Source of the DNA: Alphaproteobacteria bacterium
GTDB taxonomy: Bacteria > Pseudomonadota > Alphaproteobacteria > Micavibrionales > Micavibrionaceae
Length of the DNA: 64,000 nucleotides
Reading direction: 5' to 3'
Assembly (NCBI GenBank): GCA_002401695.1
Contig: NVTV01000001.1
Span: forward strand, 234,501-298,500
Part shown: piece after piece, positions 36,944 through 46,845 of the stretch
Layout: every line of letters starts with the position of its first letter
Position numbering within the stretch: the stretch's first letter is position 1
The notes under the pieces: generated by a model
The model's input: only the letters and a program-made list of their open reading frames with translations
What the model was told of the DNA's origin: nothing
Databases searched by the model: none
Made by a program: the position numbers and the translations under genes

Positions 36944-39286
36944 ATGGATAATAAGAAGCAAAAAGAAGCAGAAGAAGCAGCGTTCAGAGAATGTGCCTTA
37001 AATTATCATAAGGAGCCTACGCCCGGTAAAATCGCCATACGCGCAACCAAAGCAATGGCAACCGCGCGCGATCTTGCTCTGGCCTATTCCCCCGGTGTTG
37101 CCGCCCCTTGTGAAGAAATAGCCAAAGACCCTGCAAAGGCATATGACTATACATCCCGCGGAAATATTGTTGCCGTTATATCAAACGGAACAGCTGTTCT
37201 TGGCCTTGGAAACCTTGGAGCGCTTGCCTCTAAGCCTGTTATGGAAGGAAAGTCAGTCCTTTTCAAAAAATTCGCAAACATTGATTCTATCGATATCGAA
37301 GTCGATGAAACCGATGTTGATAAACTGGTTGATATCATTGCCTCACTAGAACCAACATTCGGCGGTATTAACCTTGAAGACTTCAAAGCCCCTGAGTGTT
37401 TTGAGCTTGAGCGTCGCCTTAAAGAGCGTTGTAAAATTCCTGTATTCCATGACGACCAACACGGAACAGCGATTATCGTAACCGCTGCTTTCACAAACTG
37501 GTTGCATTACTCCGGTCGTAATATCGAAGATATCCGCCTTGTAGCCTCCGGCGCGGGTGCGGCCTCTATCGCATGTTTGAACTTGCTGGTACATGCAGGG
37601 CTAAAACGCGAGAATATCATCGTATGTGATCGTAACGGCGTTGTTTATGAAGGCCGTACAGAAGGTATGGATCCACAAAAAGCAGCCTTCGCATCCAAAA
37701 CAAATGCACGCGAATTCGATGATGCGATTAAAGGCGCAGACGTATTCCTTGGCCTATCCGGCCCAGGCGTGATGAATAAAGAACATGTTGCAGGCATGGC
37801 GGATGCACCGCTGATTATGGCTTTGGCAAACCCGACACCAGAAATTATGCCTGAAGATGTTTACGAGGTAAAACCGGACGCAATCGTTTGTACGGGGCGT
37901 TCTGATTATACAAACCAAGTGAATAACGTGCTTTGTTTCCCATTCATTTTCCGTGGCGCGCTTGACGTTGGTGCCTCTACGATTAACGAAGCAATGAAAT
38001 TGGCCTGTGTCGATGCTCTCGCAGCTCTCGCACGTAAAGAAGCCGCAGCAGAGGTTGCCTCCGTTTACACAGATGAACATCTTACCTTTGGCCCTGAATA
38101 CCTTATTCCAAAACCATTTGATCCACGCCTGATTGTCGACCTGCCTATTGCCGTTGCGAAAGCTGCAATGGAAAGCGGCGTTGCGACACGTCCAATTGAA
38201 GATTTCGAAGCCTATGAGCATAAACTAAAACAATTCTTCTATCGCTCACAGCTTATCATGCGTCCGGTTTATACCCGTGCGCAAGAAGACCCAAAACGTG
38301 TTGTCCTATGTGAAGGCGAAGAAGAACGTGTTTTACAAGCAACACAGATTATCCTTGACGAGAAAATTGCAAGACCCATGCTTATCGGTCGTAAATCCGT
38401 TGTCGAAGAACGTATTGAACGCCTTGGCCTGCGCATGAAAGTTGGCGAAGATTTTGAGCTCACCGATCCACAAGATGATCCGCGTTATCGCGACTATTGG
38501 GAAACATATCATACAATTATGGAGCGTAACGGCATTTCACCTGATGATGCACAAACACGCGTGCGCACAAATGCAACAATCATTGGCGCACTTATGGTTT
38601 ATAAGGATCAAGCCGACGCGGTTATCTGTGGTACGCAAGGTAAGTTCCACCAACATCTGGAAGATATCAAAGATATCATCGGATTGAAGCCGGGCGTTGA
38701 AACCCCTGCAGCACTTAGCCCGCTATTGATTCCACGCGGAACATATTTTTTCTGTGACACACAGATTAATACGAACCCGACAATTGCCCAGATATCAGAA
38801 ATGACATTGCTGGCCGCCGAAGAAGTTCGCCGTTTTGGTATCGTACCAAGAGTAGCCCTGCTTTCTCATTCGAACTTTGGAACACTAGATTGTGAATCCT
38901 CACGCAAAATGCGCGCAGCCTACGCCGATATCCGCCGCAGAGACCCTGAACTGGAAATTGATGGAGAGATGCAGGCTGATACAGCTCTATCAGATGCTAT
39001 CCGTCAAAAAATTATGCCAAATTCAAGGCTCACAGAACCGGCAAACCTGTTTATTATGCCTAATGTCGAGGCTGCGAATATTGCCTTTAGTATGGTGAAA
39101 ACATTTTCTGATGGCGTTAGTATCGGCCCATTGCTGCTTGGTGCAGCTCGTCCGGCGCATGTTGTAACGCCAACAACATCAACACGCGGTATTGTTAATA
39201 TTGCAGCAATCGCAACGGTCGGATCACAAGTCTTTGACGGCTCCTCTGTTGATAATATTACCCACCGCCTCATTCATAGTGCATAA
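36944..39286 (+). CDS. maeB: NADP-dependent malic enzyme with phosphotransacetylase-like domain
   Basis: Converts malate to pyruvate and CO2 with reduction of NADP. The 780-aa protein is the bacterial hybrid type: a malic enzyme part at about residues 15-430 (LAYSPGVAAPCEEI, ISNGTAVLGLGNLGALASKP, HDDQHGTAIIVTAAFTNW, VASGAGAASIACLNLL) and a C-terminal phosphotransacetylase-like domain at about 440-775 (ILDEKIARPMLIGRK, MQADTALSDAI, MPNVEAANIAF). The second domain binds acetyl-CoA as a regulator and is not thought to be catalytic in these proteins. It follows tRNA-Leu by 37 bases. Confidence 0.96.
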   Translation: MDNKKQKEAEEAAFRECALNYHKEPTPGKIAIRATKAMATARDLALAYSPGVAAPCEEIAKDPAKAYDYTSRGNIVAVISNGTAVLGLGNLGALASKPVMEGKSVLFKKFANIDSIDIEVDETDVDKLVDIIASLEPTFGGINLEDFKAPECFELERRLKERCKIPVFHDDQHGTAIIVTAAFTNWLHYSGRNIEDIRLVASGAGAASIACLNLLVHAGLKRENIIVCDRNGVVYEGRTEGMDPQKAAFASKTNAREFDDAIKGADVFLGLSGPGVMNKEHVAGMADAPLIMALANPTPEIMPEDVYEVKPDAIVCTGRSDYTNQVNNVLCFPFIFRGALDVGASTINEAMKLACVDALAALARKEAAAEVASVYTDEHLTFGPEYLIPKPFDPRLIVDLPIAVAKAAMESGVATRPIEDFEAYEHKLKQFFYRSQLIMRPVYTRAQEDPKRVVLCEGEEERVLQATQIILDEKIARPMLIGRKSVVEERIERLGLRMKVGEDFELTDPQDDPRYRDYWETYHTIMERNGISPDDAQTRVRTNATIIGALMVYKDQADAVICGTQGKFHQHLEDIKDIIGLKPGVETPAALSPLLIPRGTYFFCDTQINTNPTIAQISEMTLLAAEEVRRFGIVPRVALLSHSNFGTLDCESSRKMRAAYADIRRRDPELEIDGEMQADTALSDAIRQKIMPNSRLTEPANLFIMPNVEAANIAFSMVKTFSDGVSIGPLLLGAARPAHVVTPTTSTRGIVNIAAIATVGSQVFDGSSVDNITHRLIHSA

Positions 39287-39312
39287 CAAGTCAAATGCGG
39301 TATAGTCACTAG

Positions 39313-39341
39313 CATCCCCTATCGGGGATGTTTATACTGTT
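39313..39341 (+). terminator. Hairpin between maeB and mgtE
   Basis: CATCCCC and GGGGATG (7 perfect pairs, TATC loop) followed by TTTATACTGTTTT. The T run is interrupted, so it may be an attenuator or a weak terminator for maeB. Confidence 0.6.
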
Positions 39342-39381
39342 TTCTGTGATATAAAAAACGCAATAAATTTAGGTCTTGTGC

Positions 39382-40785
39382 ATGAAATCCTTAGACGCAG
39401 ATCACACTTCCGGAAAGATCAACGCATCTCAGGAAGAGGTTAATACGCATCTACCCGATGAAGACATCAGGGAGATACTTGATGCCGCGAAATCACAGGA
39501 TTCAGACACGGTTTATGCCGCTCTAAAAGAACTCAGCCCTGCCGACGCGGCAGAATTACTTTCAAAAATTAAAGAGGATGACCGCCAAGAACTTCTATCT
39601 ATGTACGGCGAAGCCCTCGACCCGCAAATTTTTGCAGAGCTGGATCAAGAACTGAGCCGCGCCGTACTCGCAACCATGCCAACAGCCAGTGTTGTCGAAA
39701 TAATTTCAGAGCTGGAGAGTGATGATGCGCTGCTGCTGGTTGAAACCCTTAAACCCGATATCCAAAAAGAGGTTATCAATCGGTTATCGACAAAAGACAG
39801 GCTGGCATTGGAAGAAGGGCTTAGTTTCCCTGAAGACAGTGCGGGTCGCCTTATGCGCCGCGAATTGGTTGCTATACCAGAATTCTGGACGGTAGGAAAA
39901 AGCATAGATTACCTGCGCACATCAACAGAAACCCTGCCGGAAGATTTCTTCGACCTATTCATTATAAACCCATCTCATCACCTAACAGGGGTAATACCGT
40001 TGAGCCGTCTTATCCGATCCGGCAGAGACGAAAAAATCCAGGATTTACAAATAGAAGGCACACACTCCATCCCTGCAGAAATGGATCAGGAAGAAGTCGC
40101 CCATCTATTCCGCCGCGATAACATCGTTTCCGCGCCTGTGATTGATGATGACGGCCGCTTGATCGGTATGATCACCATTGATGACATCATTGATGTTATT
40201 GACGAAGAAGCACAAGAAGACTTATTGCGCATGGTTGGTGTAGGTCACAGTGACCTCTATCACGCAGTTATTGCAACGGCTAATACACGTTTTAAATGGC
40301 TATTTGTGAATCTGCTTACAGCAATTTTGGCATCGATTGTTATTTCATTCTTCGGTGCAACAATCGAACAAATAATCGCCCTTGCCGTCTTAATGCCCAT
40401 CGTTGCATCAATGGGTGGGAATGCAGGGACACAAGCCCTTACCGTTGCCGTGCGCGCGATTGCGACGCACGAAATCTCCGAGACAAACACATGGCGCGTT
40501 ATCTGGAAAGAAACCCTTGTCGGGCTTTTGAACGGTATATTATTTGCGGTTTTAACAGGGGTTATTGCCGCACTTTGGTTCCAATTACCAATACTGGGCG
40601 TTGTTATTGCCCTTGCCATGACGATTAACCTAATCGTTGCCGGCTTATTTGGTGCAGGTATTCCACTTCTGCTGCATCGCATGGGCAGCGACCCCGCCGT
40701 TTCATCCACTGTATTACTGACAACCATCACCGATGTCGTTGGATTTTTATCCTTTTTAGGGCTGGCTACATTACTTATGACCTAA
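39382..40785 (+). CDS. mgtE: Magnesium transporter MgtE
   Basis: A Mg2+ channel gated by cytoplasmic magnesium. The 467-aa protein has the MgtE N domain (about residues 50-150, LSPADAAELLSKI and GRLMRRELVAIPEFWTVG at its end), two CBS domains (about 160-285, APVIDDDGRLIGMITIDDIIDV) and five C-terminal membrane segments (about 310-465) with PIVASMGGNAGTQALTVAVR, the selectivity region of the family. ATG 39382 is chosen over a TTG two codons upstream. Confidence 0.96.
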   Translation: MKSLDADHTSGKINASQEEVNTHLPDEDIREILDAAKSQDSDTVYAALKELSPADAAELLSKIKEDDRQELLSMYGEALDPQIFAELDQELSRAVLATMPTASVVEIISELESDDALLLVETLKPDIQKEVINRLSTKDRLALEEGLSFPEDSAGRLMRRELVAIPEFWTVGKSIDYLRTSTETLPEDFFDLFIINPSHHLTGVIPLSRLIRSGRDEKIQDLQIEGTHSIPAEMDQEEVAHLFRRDNIVSAPVIDDDGRLIGMITIDDIIDVIDEEAQEDLLRMVGVGHSDLYHAVIATANTRFKWLFVNLLTAILASIVISFFGATIEQIIALAVLMPIVASMGGNAGTQALTVAVRAIATHEISETNTWRVIWKETLVGLLNGILFAVLTGVIAALWFQLPILGVVIALAMTINLIVAGLFGAGIPLLLHRMGSDPAVSSTVLLTTITDVVGFLSFLGLATLLMT

Positions 40786-40871
40786 CACTTAAAAGAAGCA
40801 TCGAAACGTTTGTAATTAACCTTAAAATAAAATATAAGTACGACCCAATAGAAACAACTCGATATAAAGAT

Positions 40872-41405
40872 ATGTCCGCTGCAAAATTAGAAAAACCAAG
40901 TCTGGAACATAAAAAAAGCTACATTCAGGCTTTGCGTGAATTTCAAGAAGAAGGACGCTATACCTTTTTGGATATTCAAGACATTGAAAGTAACTTCGAA
41001 GATTTCATTCAGAAATTGAATGAGGGTAAAAAGAATTTACACAAGCCCTATGAAGACTGGGTAGAGCCGGTATCTGAAACAGTTTTATGGCTAATGAAGG
41101 AAAACGAATTTATTGGAACGCTCAATATCCGTCACCGTCTGAACTGGCATTTGGAAAAATGGGGGGGTCATCTAAACTTTATTATCCGCCCTTCTATGCG
41201 CGGCAAAGGCTTTGGTAAAAAACTATTACAAAAAGCCATCCCTTATATTTCCTATCTTGGAATTGAGCGCGCGTTAATTACGATCTCTCCTGACGATACA
41301 GCAGGCAACAAAATCATTAAATTCTGCGGCGCAGAGTTTGAAGACACACTTCCCGCAACAGATAAATTCCCCGAACGCAATCGCTATTGGCTTGATTGCA
41401 CCTAA
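40872..41405 (+). CDS. GNAT family N-acetyltransferase
   Basis: A 177-aa acetyltransferase with the acetyl-CoA loop in IIRPSMRGKGFGKKLLQKA (about residues 108-126) and the GNAT C-terminal pattern GNKIIKFCGAEFEDTL. Similar proteins with LNIRHRLNWHLEKWGGHLN are found widely in bacteria; the substrate is unknown. It ends 8 bases before the penicillin-binding protein start, so the two may be co-transcribed. Confidence 0.88.
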   Translation: MSAAKLEKPSLEHKKSYIQALREFQEEGRYTFLDIQDIESNFEDFIQKLNEGKKNLHKPYEDWVEPVSETVLWLMKENEFIGTLNIRHRLNWHLEKWGGHLNFIIRPSMRGKGFGKKLLQKAIPYISYLGIERALITISPDDTAGNKIIKFCGAEFEDTLPATDKFPERNRYWLDCT

Positions 41406-41413
41406 TTAGTTCC

Positions 41414-43360
41414 ATGACAAAAGCAAAAAATAAAATCGCAAAGAAGAAGAAAAAAGGGTCCAAGAAAAAGAACCTGAAACGCTCCCTCTTTTTTCGTTTT
41501 TGCAAATGGATGTTGGTTTTGGGGTTATGGGCAGGAATATTCTTAAGCGGCGTTATCCTCTGGTATGCCAAAGACCTGCCCGACATAACTAAATCCGCAA
41601 CGTTTGAGCGCCGTGCCTCCATCATTATCAAAGCCGCCGACGGTTTTACAATCGCCCGTTATGGCGAGAGTAAGGGCAAAAACATCCATGTAGATGAAAT
41701 CCCCGACTACCTTATTCATGCCATTCTAGCCACCGAAGACAGGCGTTTCTACGATCACCCCGGTATTGATGTTCTTGGGATCACCCGCGCGATGATGGTT
41801 AATATAAGCAAAGGCAGGTTTGTTCAAGGTGGCTCCACCATAACGCAGCAACTCGCCAAAAACCTGTTCCTCACCCATGACCGAAAACTGGCGCGTAAAA
41901 TCAAAGAAGCTCTACTAGCTTTGTGGCTAGAGCGCGAGCTTAGCAAAAATCAAATCCTTAGTGCCTATATGAACCGCGTTTATTTGGGCTCAGGCACCTA
42001 TGGCGTTGATGCCGCAGCGCATCTATATTTTGGCAAAGCCGCCCAAGACGTGAACCTACGTGAAGCCGCAATTTTAGCAGGCCTGCTGAAAGCCCCATCC
42101 AGATATTCCCCCCACAACAGCGCCACCCGCGCCAAAGAACGCTCCGACGTTGTGATCGCCGCGATGAAGGATGCAGGCTATATCACCCAAGCGGATATGA
42201 CCGAGGAAAACCTATTACTTTCTCTCCCCCACAAGACATCAAAAACCGGACAAAATGCACGTTATTTTACCGATTGGGTGATTGACGGCATAGATGATCT
42301 GGTCGGCAATCCCGGCATGGACATGATCATCGAAACAACCCTTGATGCAGGCTTGCAACAACGCGCATATCAAAGCCTGACCAGCGCGATAGACAACGCC
42401 GAGGAATTGCAATTCGTATCGCAAGGAGCAGTAATATCACTCAGCCCTGATGGCGCGATTTTGGCCATGGTCGGCGGCTACGATTACGGGCAAAGCCAGT
42501 TCAACAGAACCACACAAGCAAAACGCGCACCCGGCTCGGCTTTTAAGCCTTTCGTCTATTTAAGCGCACTTGAAAAAGGATGGAAACCCAGCGATGAAAT
42601 ACTAGACGCGCCCATAACAACAGGCACATACCGTCCGAAAAATTTCGCAAATAAATATTACGGCACCGTGACACTGGAAACCGCGCTGGCAAAATCAATG
42701 AACACCGCGACGGTACGCCTCGCAAAAAAAGTCGGCATTGGCTCTATCCTTAAAACCGCAAAAAGCCTTGGCTTTGTTTCAAAAATGGAACGAGACTTGA
42801 GCCTTACACTCGGCAGTTCAGGAATATCTATGCTGGAAATGGCAACAGGCTACGCTGTTTTAGCCAATGGCGGATACCGCATATTCCCCTACGCCATTAC
42901 CCGTATAACAAATGGTGAGGGGCGCGTTTTATTCAACCGAGCTGTGCCAAAATCATATCAATCTATTATCCGCCCCAAACATGTGCGTGCAATCTCATCC
43001 ATGATGGAAACTGTAATTAACGAAGGAACCGGCCGCCGCGCCCGTCTGCCCTTCCCCGCATCGGGTAAAACAGGCACATCACAAAACAGCCGCGATGCAT
43101 GGTTTGTGGGCTATACCGGCAAAGTCGTCTCTGTTGTATGGCTGGGCAATGATGATAACAGCCCGATGCGCCGCATCACCGGTGGTGGTCTGCCTGCCGA
43201 AATCTGGCGTGATGTTATGTTGTATGGTAATCAAAACCGCGCGCCCATCACACTATTAGGTGCAAAAGGTGGTGGCATTTCGGAGCTGTTAGGCCGCCTC
43301 ATCTCTAACCACACACCAATAGAAAGAAAAGACGGCGATTATTCTAATTTGAATGACTGA
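41414..43360 (+). CDS. Class A penicillin-binding protein (PBP1)
   Basis: A bifunctional peptidoglycan synthase with glycosyltransferase and transpeptidase activities. The 648-aa protein has a very basic cytoplasmic N-terminus (residues 1-25, mostly Lys), one membrane segment (about 31-53), the GT51 domain (ATEDRRFYDHPGIDVLGI, GGSTITQQLAKNLF, about 95-160), and the transpeptidase domain with the SxxK motif (KRAPGSAFKPF), SxN motif (KSMNTATVR) and KTG motif (SGKTGTSQN). It is shorter than E. coli PBP1a (850 aa) and lacks its OB insert, as in many PbpC/MrcA-like alphaproteobacterial proteins. ATG 41414 is chosen over an upstream TTG. Confidence 0.94.
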   Translation: MTKAKNKIAKKKKKGSKKKNLKRSLFFRFCKWMLVLGLWAGIFLSGVILWYAKDLPDITKSATFERRASIIIKAADGFTIARYGESKGKNIHVDEIPDYLIHAILATEDRRFYDHPGIDVLGITRAMMVNISKGRFVQGGSTITQQLAKNLFLTHDRKLARKIKEALLALWLERELSKNQILSAYMNRVYLGSGTYGVDAAAHLYFGKAAQDVNLREAAILAGLLKAPSRYSPHNSATRAKERSDVVIAAMKDAGYITQADMTEENLLLSLPHKTSKTGQNARYFTDWVIDGIDDLVGNPGMDMIIETTLDAGLQQRAYQSLTSAIDNAEELQFVSQGAVISLSPDGAILAMVGGYDYGQSQFNRTTQAKRAPGSAFKPFVYLSALEKGWKPSDEILDAPITTGTYRPKNFANKYYGTVTLETALAKSMNTATVRLAKKVGIGSILKTAKSLGFVSKMERDLSLTLGSSGISMLEMATGYAVLANGGYRIFPYAITRITNGEGRVLFNRAVPKSYQSIIRPKHVRAISSMMETVINEGTGRRARLPFPASGKTGTSQNSRDAWFVGYTGKVVSVVWLGNDDNSPMRRITGGGLPAEIWRDVMLYGNQNRAPITLLGAKGGGISELLGRLISNHTPIERKDGDYSNLND

Positions 43361-43376
43361 ATAGCATCCCTCTATC

Positions 43377-43796
43377 TTACGAACTCAAAACATCTTCCTT
43401 AATAATATGATGAACATGGCGGAAAGAGGCAAAGCTCGGCTGCTGCTGATGCGTAAACCATTGGTCGCGCAGCGCCATCATTTCCTTGCTCGGCGCGCCG
43501 ATATCCCAACCGCAACGCATCAACGCATTATCTATATAATCCAGAAATTCAATCGGAAACGCAATCCTCGGCGCACGTAAGCCCATCTCAACCAGTGCCT
43601 TTGCTGTATGCGCATCACTGATATCCATCATGTCCGCCGTAAACTGGATAGCGGATAATATCTTTATTTCCGCCCGACTGACGGGAACATGGCGCATATG
43701 CCCCATAAAGCGCGTATAGATTCTCCATTGCTCTGGCGTGACATGCGCTTTATCGGGTTGCGGTAGAGTGATTTTATCTGTTTCAATCTTAAACAT
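43377..43796 (-). CDS. Hypothetical protein, 139 aa
   Basis: A small soluble protein, mostly helical, with several His, Met and Trp residues and one Cys. No signal peptide or membrane segment. The ATG at 43796 has AAGGAG 9 bases before it; the frame also opens at 43847, which would add 17 residues without a good ribosome site. Convergent with the PBP gene at a 16-base gap. I do not recognise a family. Confidence 0.7.
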   Translation of the reverse strand: MFKIETDKITLPQPDKAHVTPEQWRIYTRFMGHMRHVPVSRAEIKILSAIQFTADMMDISDAHTAKALVEMGLRAPRIAFPIEFLDYIDNALMRCGWDIGAPSKEMMALRDQWFTHQQQPSFASFRHVHHIIKEDVLSS

Positions 43797-43933
43797 AGCT
43801 CTCAACTCCTTCAATATGTGATGGTCAGAAAGTGACCTTCGATACATCCAGCATGGAAGCTATTCTTTAACAGAATCTTAATTTCGGGGATTTGGGCGTT
43901 TTTCCCTGTGGGTTAAAACCAAGCGTTTTCGGC

Positions 43934-44368
43934 TTAACTCGTTGGTATACCTTGCCTTGCCAGCTCATCCGCGCGTTCATTCCCTGGATCGCCTGCATGC
44001 CCCTTAACCCAGATCATTTCAACATTATGCGCCTGAACCAGTGTGTCGATTCGCTGCCACAGATCTTTATTCTTCACGGGTTTTTTGGAGGCAGTCTTCC
44101 AGTTTTTGGCTTTCCAACCCTCCATCCACTCGGTAATTCCTTGCAAGACATACTTGCTGTCCGTGTATATTTTCACGTCCGAGCGTTTCTTCAGCGCGGT
44201 TAAAGCCTCAATCACCGCCATCATTTCCATACGGTTGTTGGTCGTGTCCAGCTCACCGCCAAACAGCTCCTTTTTATGTCCGCCCGCGCGCATCAAAACG
44301 CCCCAGCCCCCAGGCCCCGGATTACCACTGCACGCGCCATCTGTATAAATAATAATCGGGTTCGCCAT
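43934..44368 (-). CDS. rnhA: Ribonuclease HI
   Basis: Degrades the RNA strand of RNA/DNA hybrids. The 144-aa protein carries the four acidic catalytic residues: Asp in [18 protein letters not shown] (about residue 9), Glu in NRMEMMAV (about 47), Asp in [12 protein letters not shown] (about 69) and Asp in GNERADELA (about 133). Standard length. Its start overlaps the end of the P-loop protein gene, so the ispH–P-loop–rnhA genes form one operon. Confidence 0.97.
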   Translation of the reverse strand: MANPIIIYTDGACSGNPGPGGWGVLMRAGGHKKELFGGELDTTNNRMEMMAVIEALTALKKRSDVKIYTDSKYVLQGITEWMEGWKAKNWKTASKKPVKNKDLWQRIDTLVQAHNVEMIWVKGHAGDPGNERADELARQGIPTS

Positions 44369-45123
44369 TATGCTTCCAAAGCCTTTGCTATGATGTCTGT
44401 AAATTCCTCGGGAGATTTCAGGTCTTTAAACGCCGCAGCATTAATCGTCACCCCATACAAATCCGCCAGCCTTTGATATTTCGGTTTACGCGCCTCGAAC
44501 AATAACGGAAAAACCCAACGCGAGAAATCATCGGGCGTCATTGCCTCAACGCCGCTGATATTAAATTCGCTTAAAAATTCTTTTAATTTTTGTTTCAGAA
44601 ATGCGGGCGGAAAGAATAACGGCTTGGGATAATCACGCGCACGCTGTAACACGATTTGTTCTTCCTGCGCATCAGTTCTAAGATAGACGAACAATGTCTG
44701 CGTGCCTATTTTCTTCATCAATGCCTCATCTTCAACCTCGCAAAGACTGCCCGTTGAATCATGAATGAAGTGTCCTTGCACTTTATCAAGCACATCCCCC
44801 ATAGCATCCAAAGCCGCAATTTCCGCATCGTAATACGCCTTCTGCCGCGCCTTAAATAAGTCCAGCGCAAAGCCGCCCTGTTCCACATCACCCAACTTCC
44901 CCAGATATTCAGACAACGCACCAATATCATCCGCCGTAACGGGACCAACGCCGAAAAGCTCTTCTTTCAGATATTCTACACCGATCACATAATCACAGGA
45001 ATAGTTAGTCCACCCCCATGCCTCTAACTGGCAAGATATATGTGTTTTCCCCGCACCTGACATGCCAAGCAGCGTTATGGCCTTCTTCGGTGAATTTCTA
45101 AACTCTTCTGCGGTGATTTTCAT
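44368..45123 (-). CDS. P-loop kinase-like protein, unknown substrate
   Basis: A 251-aa cytoplasmic protein with a good Walker A near the N-terminus ([13 protein letters not shown], about residues 18-30) and the segment [15 protein letters not shown], a possible Walker B/acidic motif. The start of the protein, with a P-loop followed by an acidic [10 protein letters not shown], resembles shikimate/nucleotide-kinase-like P-loop proteins, but no standard kinase family is certain. It lies 2 bases after ispH and overlaps rnhA by 1 base. In many alphaproteobacteria the gene between ispH and rnhA is thrB (homoserine kinase, a different fold). Confidence 0.75.
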   Translation of the reverse strand: MKITAEEFRNSPKKAITLLGMSGAGKTHISCQLEAWGWTNYSCDYVIGVEYLKEELFGVGPVTADDIGALSEYLGKLGDVEQGGFALDLFKARQKAYYDAEIAALDAMGDVLDKVQGHFIHDSTGSLCEVEDEALMKKIGTQTLFVYLRTDAQEEQIVLQRARDYPKPLFFPPAFLKQKLKEFLSEFNISGVEAMTPDDFSRWVFPLLFEARKPKYQRLADLYGVTINAAAFKDLKSPEEFTDIIAKALEA

Positions 45124-45125
45124 TA

Positions 45126-46076
45126 TTATGCCACTGTTAAAATTCTGGGGACTTTGAAGTTCACATTTTCCTGTGTAATAGATACTTCCTCTAACGTGAC
45201 GTTGAAATAGGTGCGCGCCTTTTCAATCACTTCATCCACGAGATTTTCCGGCGCGGACGCCCCCGCGCTTAAACCCAGAGTATTCACTCCAACCAGCCAA
45301 GCCCAATCCACCTCATCAACGCGTTGCACCAACATTGATTTCGGACAACCATTTAACGCAGCCACCTCCACCAAGCGATTAGAGTTCGATGAATTCGGCG
45401 AACCCAAAACCATAACCGCATCACTCATCGGTGCAATGGCCTTCATCGCCGCTTGACGATTGGTCGTGGCATAGCAGATATCTTCTTTACGCGGCCCTTT
45501 AATTTCGGGAAAGCGCGCCTGCAACGCCGCAACGACATCCGCCGTATCATCAACAGATAGCGTCGTTTGCGTGCAATACGCCAAGTTTGTTTGATCTTCA
45601 ACTTCCAAAGCATTTACATCGGCAACATCCTCTACCAAGATAACCGCACCTTCTGGCAATTGCCCCATTGTGCCGATTACCTCAGGATGTCCCTCATGCC
45701 CGATCAAAACCACCTGATCACCTAATTTATGATGGCGTTCAGCCTCTCTATGAACCTTGCTCACCAAGGGGCAGGTTGCATCGATATAAAACATGTTCCG
45801 CTCTTTTGCGCGTTGCGGAACGGATTTCGCCACACCATGCGCAGAGAAAATAACCGGTTGCCCGTCATTAGGAATTTCACTTAAATCCTCAACGAAAATA
45901 GCCCCCTTCTCCCGCAAGGAATCCACGACAAATTTATTATGCACGATTTCGTGACGCACATAGACAGGCGAACCATATTTCTGCAACGCCAACTCCACGA
46001 TTTGTATCGCACGATCAACCCCTGCACAAAACCCACGCGGCGCCGCCAATACTATTTTTAAATCTCTCTTTTCCAT
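45126..46076 (-). CDS. ispH: 4-hydroxy-3-methylbut-2-enyl diphosphate reductase
   Basis: Last step of the non-mevalonate isoprenoid pathway, making IPP and DMAPP with a [4Fe-4S] cluster. The 316-aa protein has the three cluster cysteines ([34 protein letters not shown]) and the substrate His residues ([25 protein letters not shown]). Usual length. First gene of the ispH–P-loop–rnhA operon; divergent from a lipoprotein gene. Dxs and IspA of the same pathway are encoded 2-5 kb away on the other strand. Confidence 0.97.
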   Translation of the reverse strand: MEKRDLKIVLAAPRGFCAGVDRAIQIVELALQKYGSPVYVRHEIVHNKFVVDSLREKGAIFVEDLSEIPNDGQPVIFSAHGVAKSVPQRAKERNMFYIDATCPLVSKVHREAERHHKLGDQVVLIGHEGHPEVIGTMGQLPEGAVILVEDVADVNALEVEDQTNLAYCTQTTLSVDDTADVVAALQARFPEIKGPRKEDICYATTNRQAAMKAIAPMSDAVMVLGSPNSSNSNRLVEVAALNGCPKSMLVQRVDEVDWAWLVGVNTLGLSAGASAPENLVDEVIEKARTYFNVTLEEVSITQENVNFKVPRILTVA

Positions 46077-46133
46077 GCCCCCTTATAGGGAATTATTTAT
46101 AAAGAATCCATCCCCTTGCCTATTCTTGATTTG

Positions 46134-46161
46134 TTGCGTATTCTGTAGGGAAGAATATACT
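46134..46161 (+). promoter_or_regulatory. Predicted sigma-70 promoter of the lipoprotein gene
   Basis: TTGCGT (46134-46139), a 16-base spacer and TATACT (46156-46161), 25 bases before the GTG start. The -10 is good, the -35 fair. Confidence 0.4.
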
Positions 46162-46186
46162 CCCCCCAAATCAGGAATACATACTG

Positions 46187-46831
46187 GTGAAACACACAAA
46201 ACATATAACTCTATTCCTTTGCCTCATAAGCCTGAGCGCGTGCCAAACATTAACCAGCCTTCAAGATGATGTTAGCGATTTAGCTGCGGGGGAGCTTCCC
46301 CCCACACATATGCTGGGCGGAACGACAGAGTCTCTGCTCGCCAGCCCATGCCCACAAGTCGAACTGGTCAGCGACCTCAGCTCACTCAGCGATTTTTCCA
46401 ACCCTAATAAACCTATCGAGAAGAACTTGATTTCGCGCGTCAGCCTAAACAGCGCGGCAAGCACCTGTAAACTTGCATCAAAAAGTGCCATTGTTGACCT
46501 AACATTGATCTTCGATGGTATCCTTGGCAAAAAAGGCAGACAAAAATCCTCAGACAAACCGTTCTTTTCTTATCCATTTTTTGTTGCAGTCACAGCCCCC
46601 AATGGGAAAATCATGGCGAAGGAAATCTTTGCGGCTTCACTAACTTATGATGCAAACGAAAACACGCATACTTACTTTGAAAAGCTAAGACAGATTATTC
46701 CAATCAAAAACAAAGTCCATGCCAACCACTATAAAGTCCTTATCGGCTTTCAAGTGACACCGGATCAACTCGCCTATAACCGTGAGCATATGGTGCCTGT
46801 TCCCGAAAAGAAGAATAAAGAAAATAAGTAA
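46187..46831 (+). CDS. Lipoprotein of unknown function
   Basis: A 214-aa exported protein with a short signal peptide and lipobox (FLCLISLSAC, about residues 10-19). The mature part has a pair of further cysteines (SPCPQ and STCKL), a segment DLTLIFDGILGKKGRQ, and SYPFFVAVTAPNGKIMAKEIF, which looks like a beta-sandwich strand pattern. This layout recalls lipoproteins of unknown function in alphaproteobacteria; no family name can be given. GTG start at 46187 with AGGA 11 bases before. Upstream of gmhA by 14 bases. Confidence 0.85.
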   Translation: MKHTKHITLFLCLISLSACQTLTSLQDDVSDLAAGELPPTHMLGGTTESLLASPCPQVELVSDLSSLSDFSNPNKPIEKNLISRVSLNSAASTCKLASKSAIVDLTLIFDGILGKKGRQKSSDKPFFSYPFFVAVTAPNGKIMAKEIFAASLTYDANENTHTYFEKLRQIIPIKNKVHANHYKVLIGFQVTPDQLAYNREHMVPVPEKKNKENK

Positions 46832-46845
46832 GGATTATATGCTTA

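Noticed and set aside
40872-41405. GNAT gene as an antitoxin/toxin pair partner
   Set aside because: No small DUF1778-like antitoxin upstream; it lies between mgtE and a PBP gene with no partner.
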